Source of the DNA: Caprimulgus europaeus | Taxonomy: Eukaryota; Chordata; Aves; Caprimulgiformes; Caprimulgidae | Length of the DNA: 64,000 bases | Assembly: GCA_907165065.1 (NCBI GenBank) | Contig: OU015541.1 | Location: 4,402,001 to 4,466,000 of the forward strand | Reading direction: 5' to 3' | Part shown: one piece after another, positions 1-9,795 of the stretch | How positions within the stretch are numbered: the stretch's first letter is position 1 | Layout: every line of letters begins with the position of its first letter | Program-made: the position numbers and the translations under genes | Notes under the pieces: generated by a model | The model's database searches: none | What the model saw: the letters and a program-made list of their open reading frames with translations, nothing else | What the model was told of the DNA's origin: nothing

Positions 1-1747
1 ATGAAAAGGTGTAAAGATGATTAGCAAACACAGCATTTGCACTTTTTTCTTGCTCCTTCAGATGAAAAAATGCTTATAAATCTTACAACTCATGACAATG
101 TCATCAGGACATGAATCTTAGAAGTGGTGCATGCATACAGAATAACCTGAGGGCCAGTTCAGCCCTAAATCAGGTTTGCCATGACTAATGTAAAACTATA
201 ATTGGCCCTAAAGGATAAAATTAAAGAGAAATATATTTTCATTCAAATCAACTTGACAGTCTACCTAAATATAATTTCATATTTTAAAATTATCAGTTGC
301 AACTGAAATGAAATGACAGCCACTATGGTGTCTTCAAAGTCATTGCCAGCTAACTCCTCTAAACAGACCTTCTACTCCATTCCTAGTGTTCACCTACAGA
401 AACATGCAGCACAATTTATCAAGCACTAAACTGCAAAAAAACACTCCTTCAAGCACGTGTATTAATGACAAAACTTTCTATGATATTTGGAGGACATTGT
501 TTATCAAACACTTTCCAAAGCTAAAAAGCATCAAGTTGACTCAGTTTACAGACTGACCTGTAAAGCGTTACAATGTCTAGGATTGGGGAAAACTGCTACT
601 AAATGTGTAAACAATTAGTATTTAGTCTCTTCATGTGTTGCTATATTCTCGGGTTTGTTTATGCCAAGTCCCTATTTGGTTATCTTTCAAACTAAAAATA
701 AACTCCTCAACGTTTACAATTGATGCTTAGGCCAGTCAAAAGAATTCCTGAACAGTAAAACTAAGACAACTGGGCTCAGAAACAAAAGTGATTGCCAACT
801 CATGTAGAGAAAAAAAATGTCCAGTCTTGGATTCTGCTGGAGCCAGAAAGAATACTGACAACTCTCGCTCTCTTTTGAGAAAAATCAAAGAAACAGAGCA
901 GGTGTTTGCTCTGGAGAAAGACAGAAATCCCAGCTTTCTGGCAAAGACAAGCATGTGAGTAAATGTACCCAGGAGAAAGTCCCAACTTCCACAATACACT
1001 ATGTTTTTAGAACTGCTGTAACATCCACCATTGGTGAGCGACTCAACTCAAGGAGGGTGCTGGGGGTGGGCAGAATTCATCTTCAAAAATTCTCTTGGAG
1101 TAAAACAATGATTTCCTGCATCATGCAAATACAAAGTTTAATTATTTTTAACTTGAAAGGGAGACAGATCAATACCCAGGATAATCTGTTGTTATTTGGA
1201 TTACGAAGACGTCTTAGAGTTTACAATCACAAAAGTGGTTATAATCCTGCAATTACTATAAAGCTAATTGGTAGTTTCTTCTTGCCTGTGTTTTCATGTT
1301 GTCAGTGGGGCAGTGATGAAAATGAATGCCACATTTGTGAACAGAATGTCTGTAGGCTTGTTTACCACATTTCCAACAACAACGTCTGCTTTATCACGTA
1401 TTTCAAAGCAGAGACAATTTAAGGATCTTTGAGTTTCATACATAAAAATACTTGCTAAAATATCAAATGAAGAGTTCCTTCAGACGGGGTGGGAGTGGGA
1501 GACTTAAAAGTGAAGTAATGACCTTGCATACTATAGGCAAACAATCCACCTGAAGCAGGCAGCACGCGGACTTTGAATGATTCATCTGTATTCAAAACCA
1601 CGCTCAGGTAAACCACTTAGTGTTTCATCCTCCTACAAACATAATTCTGCAGACAATTTCACCATTAAACCCAGCATCTTTAAGCCTCCTTTCACCTCCT
1701 GAAAATACAGTTACTGTAGCAGCTATTAAGCTTTTTATTCCACTTAC
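1..1747 (-). other. CDH4: 5' part of CDH4 intron 2 (continues beyond the window)
   Basis: This stretch follows the exon 2 donor (GTAAGT, starting at 1747 on the minus strand) and has no further exon that I can recognise. It is ordinary AT-rich sequence. A 155-codon open frame on the plus strand (955-1422) shows no recognisable domain or repeat and looks like chance. In known CDH4 genes intron 2 is very long, so absence of exon 3 here is expected. Confidence 0.75.
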
Positions 1748-1859
1748 CTTTGAGTAACTTCTGCCCTTCCATGATGTTTTGGGAGACAAATGCTGTGTAG
1801 TCTTCTTCTGAAAAGCCAGGCTTGCATGTGGGTCTAACTGTAAGATCCCCATTGTGTGC
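1748..1859 (-). CDS. CDH4: CDH4 (R-cadherin) exon 2: start of the prodomain
   Basis: This 112-nt exon encodes 37 codons plus one base, beginning [12 protein letters not shown] and containing [13 protein letters not shown], then [12 protein letters not shown]. That pattern (Cys followed by the GF-E-DY motif and a Q-EGQ-LL motif) is the start of the prodomain of classical type I cadherins, and the AHN-DLT-R-TCK-GFSE-DYTA arrangement matches R-cadherin more closely than N- or E-cadherin. The prodomain is removed by furin-type cleavage before the adhesion protein becomes active at the cell surface. The acceptor is a pyrimidine-rich tract ending in TTTTTGCAG at 1860; the donor is AAAG|GTAAGT at 1748/1747. 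The exon enters in phase 0, matching exon 1, and leaves in phase 1, as expected if the next codon is the Val of the family's LL-VKF motif. The remaining exons are outside the window. The family assignment is from recognition of the motif, not from a search. Confidence 0.92.
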
Positions 1860-4409
1860 CTGCAAAAATAAAGGAGAACACACACCATGACTTTTGCCAT
1901 TTGAGAAAGTGTTTTGCACCCAATGACTAGAAGTTTAGGCACAAACCTGAACAGTAAAGCAGCGTGCAAGTAGAAACTGCCTGTGTTAAAGTGCCTATCT
2001 GTTGGAGTGGATCCATACTGTAGCTGCAAAAATAAAATGGGCCAGAAAATAGTTGCCTGACTACAATGGAGAGCATTGTTTGTAGGAAGGCTGGGATACT
2101 GGGCACTGTCAGAAGAGGGGAGGAAACAAAGAGCAGCAATTCATCAAGGCGAGCTGTGCTCGCACTGGAGCCACGAAAAGGCCTGATGTTGCAACATCCA
2201 AATAGCTGAGTTTTGCTACTGAGAAACTGGGCAAGCCCCAGGACTGAAGGAGGATAAACAGCCCAGCTCACAGCAGCCTCAGGAGGTTGTGACCAGCTAA
2301 AGTCCCCTTCCTTCCCCTTTGCCCTGCAGCAGGCTCCAAGACTCTGCCTGCTCCTGCCGGATGGAGGGGATGGAGGGGATGGAGGGGATGGAGGGGATGG
2401 AGGGGATGGAGGGGATGGAGGGGATGGAGGGGATGGAGGGGATGGAGGGGATGGAGGGGAGGGAGGGGATGGAGGGGATGGAGGGGATGGAGGGGATGGA
2501 GGGGATGGAGGGGATGGAGGGGATGGAGGGGATGGAGGGGATGGAGGGGATGGAGGGGATGGAGGGGATGGAGGGGATGGAGGGGATGGAGGGGATGGAG
2601 GGGATGGAGGGGATGGAGGGGATGGAGGGGATGGAGGGGATGGAGGGGATGGAGGGGATGGAGGGGATGGAGGGGATGGAGGGGATGGAGGGGATGGAGG
2701 GGATGGAGGGGATGGAGGGGATGGAGGGGATGGAGGGGATGGAGGGGATGGAGGGGATGGAGGGGATGGAGGGGATGGAGGGGATGCCCAATCAAAAAAG
2801 TTACAATGCCACGGAATAGCACAGCCCCACACACAACCTGTCAGGATGCAGCGGGAAGCATCCAGCTAAACACAGCTGTTCTGATACAACTTTGGACTGT
2901 GCAGCAGGGAACCAGCCCCTGTCACAGGGATGGGTTAGTCCGGTTGTGGTAGTTCAAGCCCCTTGGGATGCAGTAACATACTCCCCAGCAAGGAGGGTCC
3001 CAGACCCCAGCTCCAGCCAACTCTCTGAAAGCACATAAGCCACTGATTTATGCCTAACAAGTGCCAGGTGATTCACACACAAACAAGTGCTGGTGGCAAG
3101 AGAATCCCAAGGCTCCCAGACCATCACAGGGCTAGCCAGAGCATTGCTTAGCAATGCAGGATGTGTCTCCAACATATCCAGTCCCAGCAGCACCGGCTGG
3201 AGCCAGGGGACCAGGAGAGTCACTTCCCCAAGAAAGTTCAACTCCAGGCATGCACCTGCCTCCCCAGGGAGAGAAGCACAGCTCCCCTGGGCTGCCCAGG
3301 ACACTCCTGGAAACAAACGATACTGCATTACAGAGAGAAAGAGAAGGAAGCTGAGCGAAGGGTCCTTTCGGATGAGCTTAGTAAGCAGAAAGGCAGCCAA
3401 CATACTCTGCTAAAAAATCACGCTCGGGAGACGGATGCCAGCTACTGCATGGGAAGCGCAAGGAAGCAGCGGCTCTGTGGACTCCGACCGTCGCTGGCAA
3501 GATGTTGCCATTAGGAAACATTTCAAAGGGTCTGACCGAAGATAATAGGCTTTGAATCTGAAATCACCCAATTATTATAACGGCGCTCGCTAGATGAGAG
3601 CGCGTCGGGGCTACTTCTGCACAGCCACCAGCCTCGGAGGGCTCGGGCTCGGGACATCTTCACAGATTCAACTTGGCACAGGGGGATCAGGCAGAAAAAT
3701 AAGCGGCTCTTGTTTCTGCAGCCGGTCCAACACGAAATCCAGCAGCCGCCCCGCTTGCACTGTCGCACCGCAGCCAGGCGTTCAGGCAGTTGCTGATGTT
3801 CGACCGATATCCCTTAACCTGAGGGAAGGGGAACCCCCCAAAACCCCAAACTTTTCAGTCCATGAGCCCCCACCGCGGTTCGGGCCCACTCGGTGCGTTT
3901 ATGGGCTTGTAAAAATAAAAGTTAACAGCACGTCCACGGCATCGGCAAAGGGGACACGGCTCGCACGGAGCGGGCAGCGCTGCGCGACCGCGCTGGGGCG
4001 CGGAGGCTCGGTCGGGCTGCGCGGGGCTCCGCGGACGGAGCGGCACCGCCGCCGGGACGCGCCGCTACCCCCGAACTTTATCCGGAGCCGCGCATCACGG
4101 AGGGCAAGTTTCGCCGGCACGGCTGAGGCACCAGCCTCCCAGCAAATGACAGCGCTAAAAAAACAGTCATTAACAACCGAAATGAGCATAAAAACGGGAG
4201 AAACGGTGAAAGCGGGAGGAAGCGGCGGCGGCACCGCTCACGCACTCACCCGCGCGGACAGACTCTGCTCCCCGACCCCGAAGTTGCCGCAGCTGCTGTG
4301 CCCATAAGCGGCGGGCGCGGAGCAGCAGCGGAACCTCCGTGGGGCGCAGAGCCCGGAGGTGCTGCCCACCCGTACTCCCGCCCGGTTCCCCCCGGGGCTC
4401 CCCACTTAC
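1860..4409 (-). other. CDH4: CDH4 intron 1 (2,550 nt)
   Basis: The intron is bounded by a GTAAGT donor at 4409-4404 and a TTTTTGCAG acceptor ending at 1860, both read on the minus strand. It joins the signal-peptide exon to the prodomain exon in phase 0. Its promoter-proximal part (about 3590-4409) belongs to the CpG island. The acceptor-proximal part contains the 9-bp minisatellite. The sequence between about 2790 and 3590 is moderately GC-rich unique sequence with no recognisable exon; open frames there (for example 3161-3514 plus) have no recognisable domain. Confidence 0.85.
2361..2786 (+). repeat. 9-bp minisatellite (ATGGAGGGG)n, about 47 copies
   Basis: The unit ATGGAGGGG is repeated head to tail for 426 nt with essentially no decay. 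The only variant I see is a T to G change at 2461, which turns one ATG into AGG. Because the unit is a multiple of three and has no stop triplet in any register on either strand, all six frames are open: MEG, WRG and GGD on plus; PLH, PSI and PPS on minus. These frames are not evidence of protein. The plus strand is a purine tract with GGGG and GG runs (G-quadruplex and triplex potential). Since CDH4 is transcribed from the minus strand, this G-rich strand is the template and the pre-mRNA carries the C-rich (CCCCUCCAU)n form. The high homogeneity suggests recent expansion and probable length polymorphism. Confidence 0.97.
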
Positions 4410-4469
4410 CGCCGCCGAGCTCCAGATGGGCAGGAGCAGCACCAGCAGCACCCGCGAGCCGGTCCTCAT
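4410..4469 (-). CDS. CDH4: CDH4 (R-cadherin) exon 1: start codon and signal peptide
   Basis: The ATG at 4469-4467 opens a 20-codon frame, MRTGSRVLLVLLL followed by PIWSSAA, that stops exactly at a perfect donor, GCG|GTAAGT (4410/4409). It is a typical signal peptide: a basic start (two Arg), a hydrophobic Leu/Val core and a small-residue end. It would direct the cadherin precursor into the secretory pathway. Joining in phase 0 to exon 2 gives ...SSAA|AHNGDL, matching the layout of vertebrate R-cadherin. The start context is GCC-ATG-A, with a purine at -3. There is no other ATG on the minus strand between the TATA-like element at about 4670 and this one, so it is the first AUG of any transcript starting in that interval. 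The open frame runs on upstream to 4955 only because the genomic sequence lacks an in-frame stop. Confidence 0.88.
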
Positions 4470-4670
4470 GGCCCCGGCGGCGCCCGCCGGGCTGTGGCGC
4501 TGGCGCTGCCCGCCCCGTGCCGCGCTGCGCAGTGCCGGGGCCAGGGGGTCGCTGCCGCCCCACTCCCGCCGCCGCTGCTCGGCGCCCGCTCTGGGCTGCA
4601 GGTGAAGCGCTCGCCGCGCGCCGCCGCCAGGCCCCGCCCCGCAGCTCGCGGGCACGCGCCGCCTTAAAGT
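4470..4670 (-). promoter_or_regulatory. CDH4: CDH4 5' UTR and core promoter region
   Basis: This GC-rich stretch immediately upstream of the start codon holds a GC box (GCCCCGCCCC on plus, 4631-4640), an NRF1-like CTGCGCAG core near 4526-4533, an E2-box CAGGTG (4599-4604) and a weak TATA-like ACTTTAAGGC on minus (4661-4670). A further GC-box-like block lies at 4681-4702. The transcription start cannot be placed from sequence; CpG-island promoters commonly use several. Assignment to CDH4 follows from position. Confidence 0.6.
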
Positions 4671-4803
4671 GACAGGCACCGCCCCGCCGCGGGAGGCGGG
4701 GGGGAGGTTTGGCGGCGTCGTTGGTTTTACCGGAGCACTGCGGGGCTGTGCGGGGAGAAAAGCGGGCGGCGGGGCGCAGGGGAGCCGCGGGAGCCAGAGC
4801 TCG

Positions 4804-5243
4804 CCTGTCCAGGGGAGAAACTTACATGGCCAAACACGAAAAACTAACATATTCGGGGAAAAAACAGCATCTCCAAGGGAGGGACGTGTCCACTGAGGGA
4901 AAAAGTGTCCTACCCACTGAGGAAAAAAGCATATCCACTGAGGAAAAAGTAGCATATCCGGGGAAAACTAATATATGCAGCGGAATGATGTACCCGGTGG
5001 GGGAAAAAATAACATGTCCAGGTGAAAAACAAGCGTATCCCGTGAGGGAAAACCAGCATGTCCACAGGAAAAGCTGCTACATCCAGGGGAGGATGGGCAG
5101 ACCCGGTGAGGGAGCATAGCCTAAGCTGTGAGGGAAAGGTAGCGTGTGGGGGGAGTAGCATATCTACAGGAAAAACTAACGTATCCAGGAGGAAAAAAAT
5201 ATATCCAGAGAAGAAGCAGAAGCATACCTGGAGAGAGAAAATA
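4804..5243. repeat. Degenerate tandem array of about 21-bp units upstream of CDH4
   Basis: Reading along plus, a motif close to GCATATCCAGNGAGGAAAA recurs about 21 times in 440 nt, with units of roughly 16-25 nt. Examples are GCATATCCACTGAGGAAAAA near 4929, AACATGTCCAGGTGAAAAAC near 5011 and AGCATATCTACAGGAAAAAC near 5156. The copies share a TATCC or TGTCC block followed by a G-rich then A-rich block, with many substitutions and small indels. It begins 335 nt upstream of the CDH4 ATG and abuts the CpG island. Open frames through it on both strands show seven-residue periodicity, which is a consequence of the 21-nt unit. I do not recognise the family. Confidence 0.85.
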
Positions 5244-8200
5244 ATGACACCAGTGGAAATCACAGCCCCACCATGACGGGGGCTCCCTCCTCTGCCTGCC
5301 AAGGCCTTTGCTGAGCATCCCCTGGTTTGGGAGGGAAAGGCCTCAGGGCGGCGGGTGTCCCGTCACCAGCGGGCGCAGGGGGTCTCAGAGCGGGGATGGT
5401 GTCTGAGGGGTTGTGGGCAGGCAGAGCTGGGTGCGGGTCGCTGAGCACCCCGGTCTTGGCTCTGCACTTGCATTAATCACACCTCAAGCAGGAGTGGGGA
5501 GGGCGTCACAGGTGCCTTCCTGAGAAGAGAATAATGTGGGTGAGCGTCAGTTTCAGCATCGAGTAGAAAACTGGGTAGTGCCTGAGGCAGCTCCTCAGCC
5601 GTGTGTGTGAGCTGGTCTGCGCCTGGGCCTTCCCTTCCTCGAGGAATAGTCACGTCAGGCCTGGTCCACATCCACATCGGTTGCAGATAAGGCTAACTCC
5701 ACTAAACTAGAGGTTACCTGGTGTAAAAATAACAGCAGATCAAAGCAGGGCCAGAAAGCGAAACTTAAGACAGTTTAGTTTTCACAGAAAACTAAAAATG
5801 GAAAGCAGCGGTTTCAAGTGCTAACTACGGCTCCTGCTATTTTCCTCCAGCGTGACCCCGGCATCCAAATATGAGCTTTTTTCCTTTCTGAATGCAGCTC
5901 AACTCCACAAACAGGAGTTCTCAGGCATGTATATTTTGTGCATATAAATCCAACAGCGATTTGCATAAATAGATGCATACGATCTGATGTACGTGCAAAA
6001 TCAGACATTGCAGCTGAAAAATCTGGCCATTAAACTATTCTGTTAGATTCACACATTTCCGAAGGAATGAGACACATAAATCCACTGACTGCATCTTTTG
6101 CTATTGAGTAGATTTAATAGCATTGTGTTAACACCTAGAGATGTTAGCGAAGAACTGAGACCTCATTGTATTAAGCTCTGCAGACACGAATAATGAAAAG
6201 ATTGTTCCTACCCCACCAATTTATGGTCTTAGTGGATTATGGGGTTTATTTTGTCTTTAAACAAGTATTTCTGAGTTTGTTATATAACAGCAAATAAATC
6301 CCATCATTGTGTTGCATTTCATGTATACCCTTTTTTATGAAGCCCTTTCACAAAAGCAGAAATAATCAAGTGACACTATGACAGCAAAAATAAATCCTTA
6401 TATGTATATAATATCTAAATTTGTTCCTTTTATTTTTATCCTACATTCCAAAGTTTGGAGTAGATTGTTCCAGGTTGAAGGGCAGCTGCAGTTGTTGCTG
6501 TTTAAATAAAAGTACAAGTACTCTGGAGACTTCTGGGTGTACTTTGGATTTGTGCAACTACAATGTGAATATTTCCCTGTGAGTACCTGTGGCCAGTTAT
6601 TTTGACCCTTGCTGGACTACAGCTGTTGCTATGCATGTGCTCGCTCTGCTTGATAACTTTGTTAATATGACAAGTTCTACAAGTATTGTCAAAATAAGTC
6701 TGACACCACAACAGATTGTGAAGAAAAGGCAGAGCAGTAGTGAAAAAAAATAGAATTCTTCAACATGTTTACAGTTGATTTCTAATCTGATGGCAAACTG
6801 ATTTTTTTCCCAAACTACTTTACTATCCCTCTTTTCTAAGCTGCGATAACAGACTCTGTACTCAGGGAACAAGGCTGCAAATGCAGTGAGCATGCTTTCC
6901 AGTTATGTTTCTAATAAAAATTGCCTATGTGAGACACTGGGTACCTTCCCAAACTTTCTTCCAGAGAGATCAGAGGAAAATACAAATGCACGGTTCAGAC
7001 AGTGGAAATCACTGGTTAACATGTGTGGTTATTTCCACTCTACCATTTTTCTTCAACTCTTGACACTCCAGTTAATTTTCAAAGGAATTAAAGTTCTGCT
7101 AACTGATTAGCTACTATTTCAACTACCTCCTTGTTTAGAAGCACTTAACATGAAGTGCTTATAAAATATCTTCCTTCAGATCTTTAAGGAAAATTAAAAT
7201 ATGCCATTTACATATTTATACCTATTGAATTTTTAACAAACTATTGCATTTAAGCATACAGGTCTGAGCTGGGCTTGAACATATGTTATTTGGGAGGGTT
7301 AGCTTCAGACTCTTGCTTCACTTTCAGTCTGCTGGGAGACTGGTTATGAATTTATATTCTTGCATAAAAAGGAAACGGGAAGCTCTACCGTCTAACGTGA
7401 ACGCTACAAGATGTGGAGTTGGCTGGATGAAGACATTTAAGAGCGTACACATGCACAGTAAATCAACTTGCTAAACACCTCAAGAGCAAAACTGCTGATC
7501 CTAAGAGCCAACTTGCTATACTGCACAACACTCAAGAGAATAAAAGGCTTGTAGATGAGACATCTACAGAACTGACTGTGCCAAGATAATGAGGAGCACA
7601 GAGTACACAAGGGATTTTTCTCTCCTTGATGCACACATGTAATTCCTATTGACAGCAGTGGGAGTTACACATACATATCAAGGGGACAATAGAACCCTTA
7701 GTGGTGGAGATGAGTATCAGATGTGAGCTGTGTTACCACGGATGGAAAATGAGAGAGAGAGAGGTGTGATCACTGAGGGACAGTACAACATACAATAAAA
7801 TTGTCAAGCAGCCTTCAAATGTGTGAAAGCATGGGAATAACAAATTAAATGGACAGGAGGTGAGAAAACAAAGTCTCAAGAGACTTTTTCCTTCCTGGCT
7901 TAGGGCTGATACCTGAATTCCTTATTTGGGAATTATTCCCACTGGCTTAAGCTGTTTAATTCTACGATAAGTAAATGTTTTGCTGAACTTGAGTAAACAG
8001 TTACAGCCTAGATGCTAAGGACAAAAAATGGTTTTATTAAAAAATCTGACAAACAAGGAGAAATGAAATTAATGCAGTGTGCAGACCACACCTTAGGTTT
8101 CTTCTGTATGATCGGGTGATTTTTGCTTCTTCTAGGAGATAGCTAGCTGACCAGTGATTTAGAAAGTCATTACTATTAATTTTAGTTAGTGTCAAAAGTA

Positions 8201-9631
8201 GTAACAGAAGAAGGGATAGATACAGAACTAGAGAAATAATGATGATTCTGGACTGATAGATAATGGCAAACTATGAGTTTATGTCAGCAGTTAAAAACTG
8301 AAGTGAATGAGAAATGCTTTTGGATTTACTCCACATTTGGGATCTTTTTAGGATGTGCAGGGGAAATGGGACAAGACAGAACTGAACAGCAAAGTGAGGG
8401 GTAAATCAAAGCTGTGGATAAATTAATGATCAGGAAAAGACATAAGCACCTACCAGATCTAGACAGAAACCAACAGAGGAAACAAAGATGCTGCCGAGTA
8501 GGAAGAACACAACCACAGCGGGAAAATAACTAACAGTAAAAGCCAGACTTTGGTACATTTATGTAATTCTTTAAAGCAACAGCAAATCACTGGAACTACA
8601 CGAACGGTTGGGCACAGCTCAGAATTCTGGATTACTTATGATCTGGCTCTGGTACAGAATCTAAAGACAAATTGATGAGTCACAGAGGAGAAAGTCACTT
8701 GAAGAAAGAATCCACAGGAAAAAAAGCAGCACTGAGCAGGAATGGAATATGCATTAATCTAAGTTGATTCTGCACCACCCTGCATGTGCTACCTGTGTGC
8801 TGGGATGGTGAGAAAGATACAACTATCTTCCCGGTTAAACACATCTTCTGAAGTCACATTTTCAGTCCTGCCAGACATGCTGCAATGCCAAGGAATTTGA
8901 ACTTTCTCTCTTTTACACTATCTACTTATCAGAACATTGTGGCTCCTATCGATTCTCCTTCTGAGTCGGTAACGTGAATGGCAATGAGGAAAATACAACT
9001 TCAGAGGCCTTATATGAAACCTTCCTGCTCAGTTAATTATAGTGACCAAGGGAGGCCAACTTCAGTCTAGTCTGACCTCCAATTATGAGACACGCTGTGG
9101 TCTCCTCGCTGAACTATGCAAGCATTAATGGCAGCATGCCAGGAATGGCTATATTAAAATCAATTTTAAAATCCCAGTTCTATATCTCTTTCACCTTAGG
9201 TGAGGTAACACACCTTATACTAATGTAACTCTTATTAAAATCCTGTAAAACAAAACTGACCTATGCAAACCACTAAAATGTCTTCTTTTAAAAAATTCAT
9301 GTATTGTATTCTTCCAAAAATAAAGAGAAAAGGCAAAAGTAAACTGAGAGGTTTAATATGTCTGTGTCATTACAGTGGACTGCAGTTTAAAACAGAATTA
9401 GGTTTGTTCTCAGAAGATCCAGTGAGTGTGTATTTATGTCAATCTGTGCCCCTTGTCACAGCTTCAGAAAAGTGACCTCTCTCGTTCCTGGGCAAACCTG
9501 TGTGCCTCAGACACAGAAAGACACCAAGGAGAATATACTGCAAGAGATCCCTAACACAGCAGCTCCTCAGGCTGCTCCAGGATGCAGTGCCTCATATTCA
9601 ATGAAACAATGAAACCCCACCAGATGTAGTA
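5244..9631. other. Intergenic 5' flank of CDH4, no gene seen
   Basis: The first part (to about 5460) is the fading edge of the CpG island. Beyond that the sequence is AT-rich with short unrelated open frames and no splice-supported exon. A short stretch near 7640-7680 (TCCTATTGACAGCAGTGGGA) resembles the 'attgacttcaatggga' type of decayed ancient amniote repeat, but it is too short to name. Confidence 0.7.
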
Positions 9632-9795
9632 GAAAAAAGAAAAGAAAAGAAAAGAAAAGAAAAGAAAAGAAAAGAAAAGAAAAGAAAAGAAAAGAAAAGA
9701 AAAGAAAAGAAAAGAAAAGAAAAGAAAAGAAAAGAAAAGAAAAGAAAAGAAAAGAAAAGAAAAGAAAAGAAAAGAAAAGAAAAGAAAAGAAAAAA
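9632..9795. repeat. (GAAAA)n microsatellite, about 32 copies
   Basis: This is a 164-nt pure pentanucleotide array, purine on plus and (TTTTC)n on minus. The minus-strand frames rich in F, L and S through it are repeat artefacts. No recognisable retroelement body adjoins it. Confidence 0.97.

Larger units (their letters stand above)
3590..4860. promoter_or_regulatory. CDH4: CpG island over the CDH4 promoter, exon 1 and start of intron 1
   Basis: CpG dinucleotides are dense here and sparse almost everywhere else in the window; the densest part is about 3940-4800. The island covers the exon 1 start codon at 4469, extends into intron 1 and fades upstream through about 5450. Long open frames in this block (for example 3594-4307 plus, 4246-4563 minus, 4298-4672 plus) follow from GC-rich sequence having few stop codons. 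Boundaries are by eye. Confidence 0.85.

Noticed and set aside
955..1422. 155-codon plus-strand frame inside CDH4 intron 2
   Set aside because: No recognisable domain, low-complexity free but random-looking composition, and antisense to the gene; consistent with chance.
1927..2834. Long frames with PSP, PLH, PSI or MEG repeats on both strands
   Set aside because: They are readings of the 9-bp minisatellite, which has no stop in any of six registers. They lie in an intron and have no supporting non-repeat domain.
3594..4307. 237-codon plus-strand frame in the CpG island
   Set aside because: GC-rich sequence has few stops; the translation shows no domain and is rich in Arg, Gly and Ala.
4170..4955. 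261-codon minus-strand frame containing the CDH4 start
   Set aside because: Only codons 4469-4410 are exon; the rest reads through the donor into intron 1 or upstream into the 5' leader and the degenerate tandem array.
4709..5119. 136-codon plus-strand frame with seven-residue periodicity
   Set aside because: The periodicity follows from the 21-nt unit of the degenerate tandem array; units with indels break the register, so there is no sign of selection on protein.
2361..5243. CRISPR-like array
   Set aside because: Both arrays are head-to-tail minisatellites without unique spacers, in a vertebrate genome.
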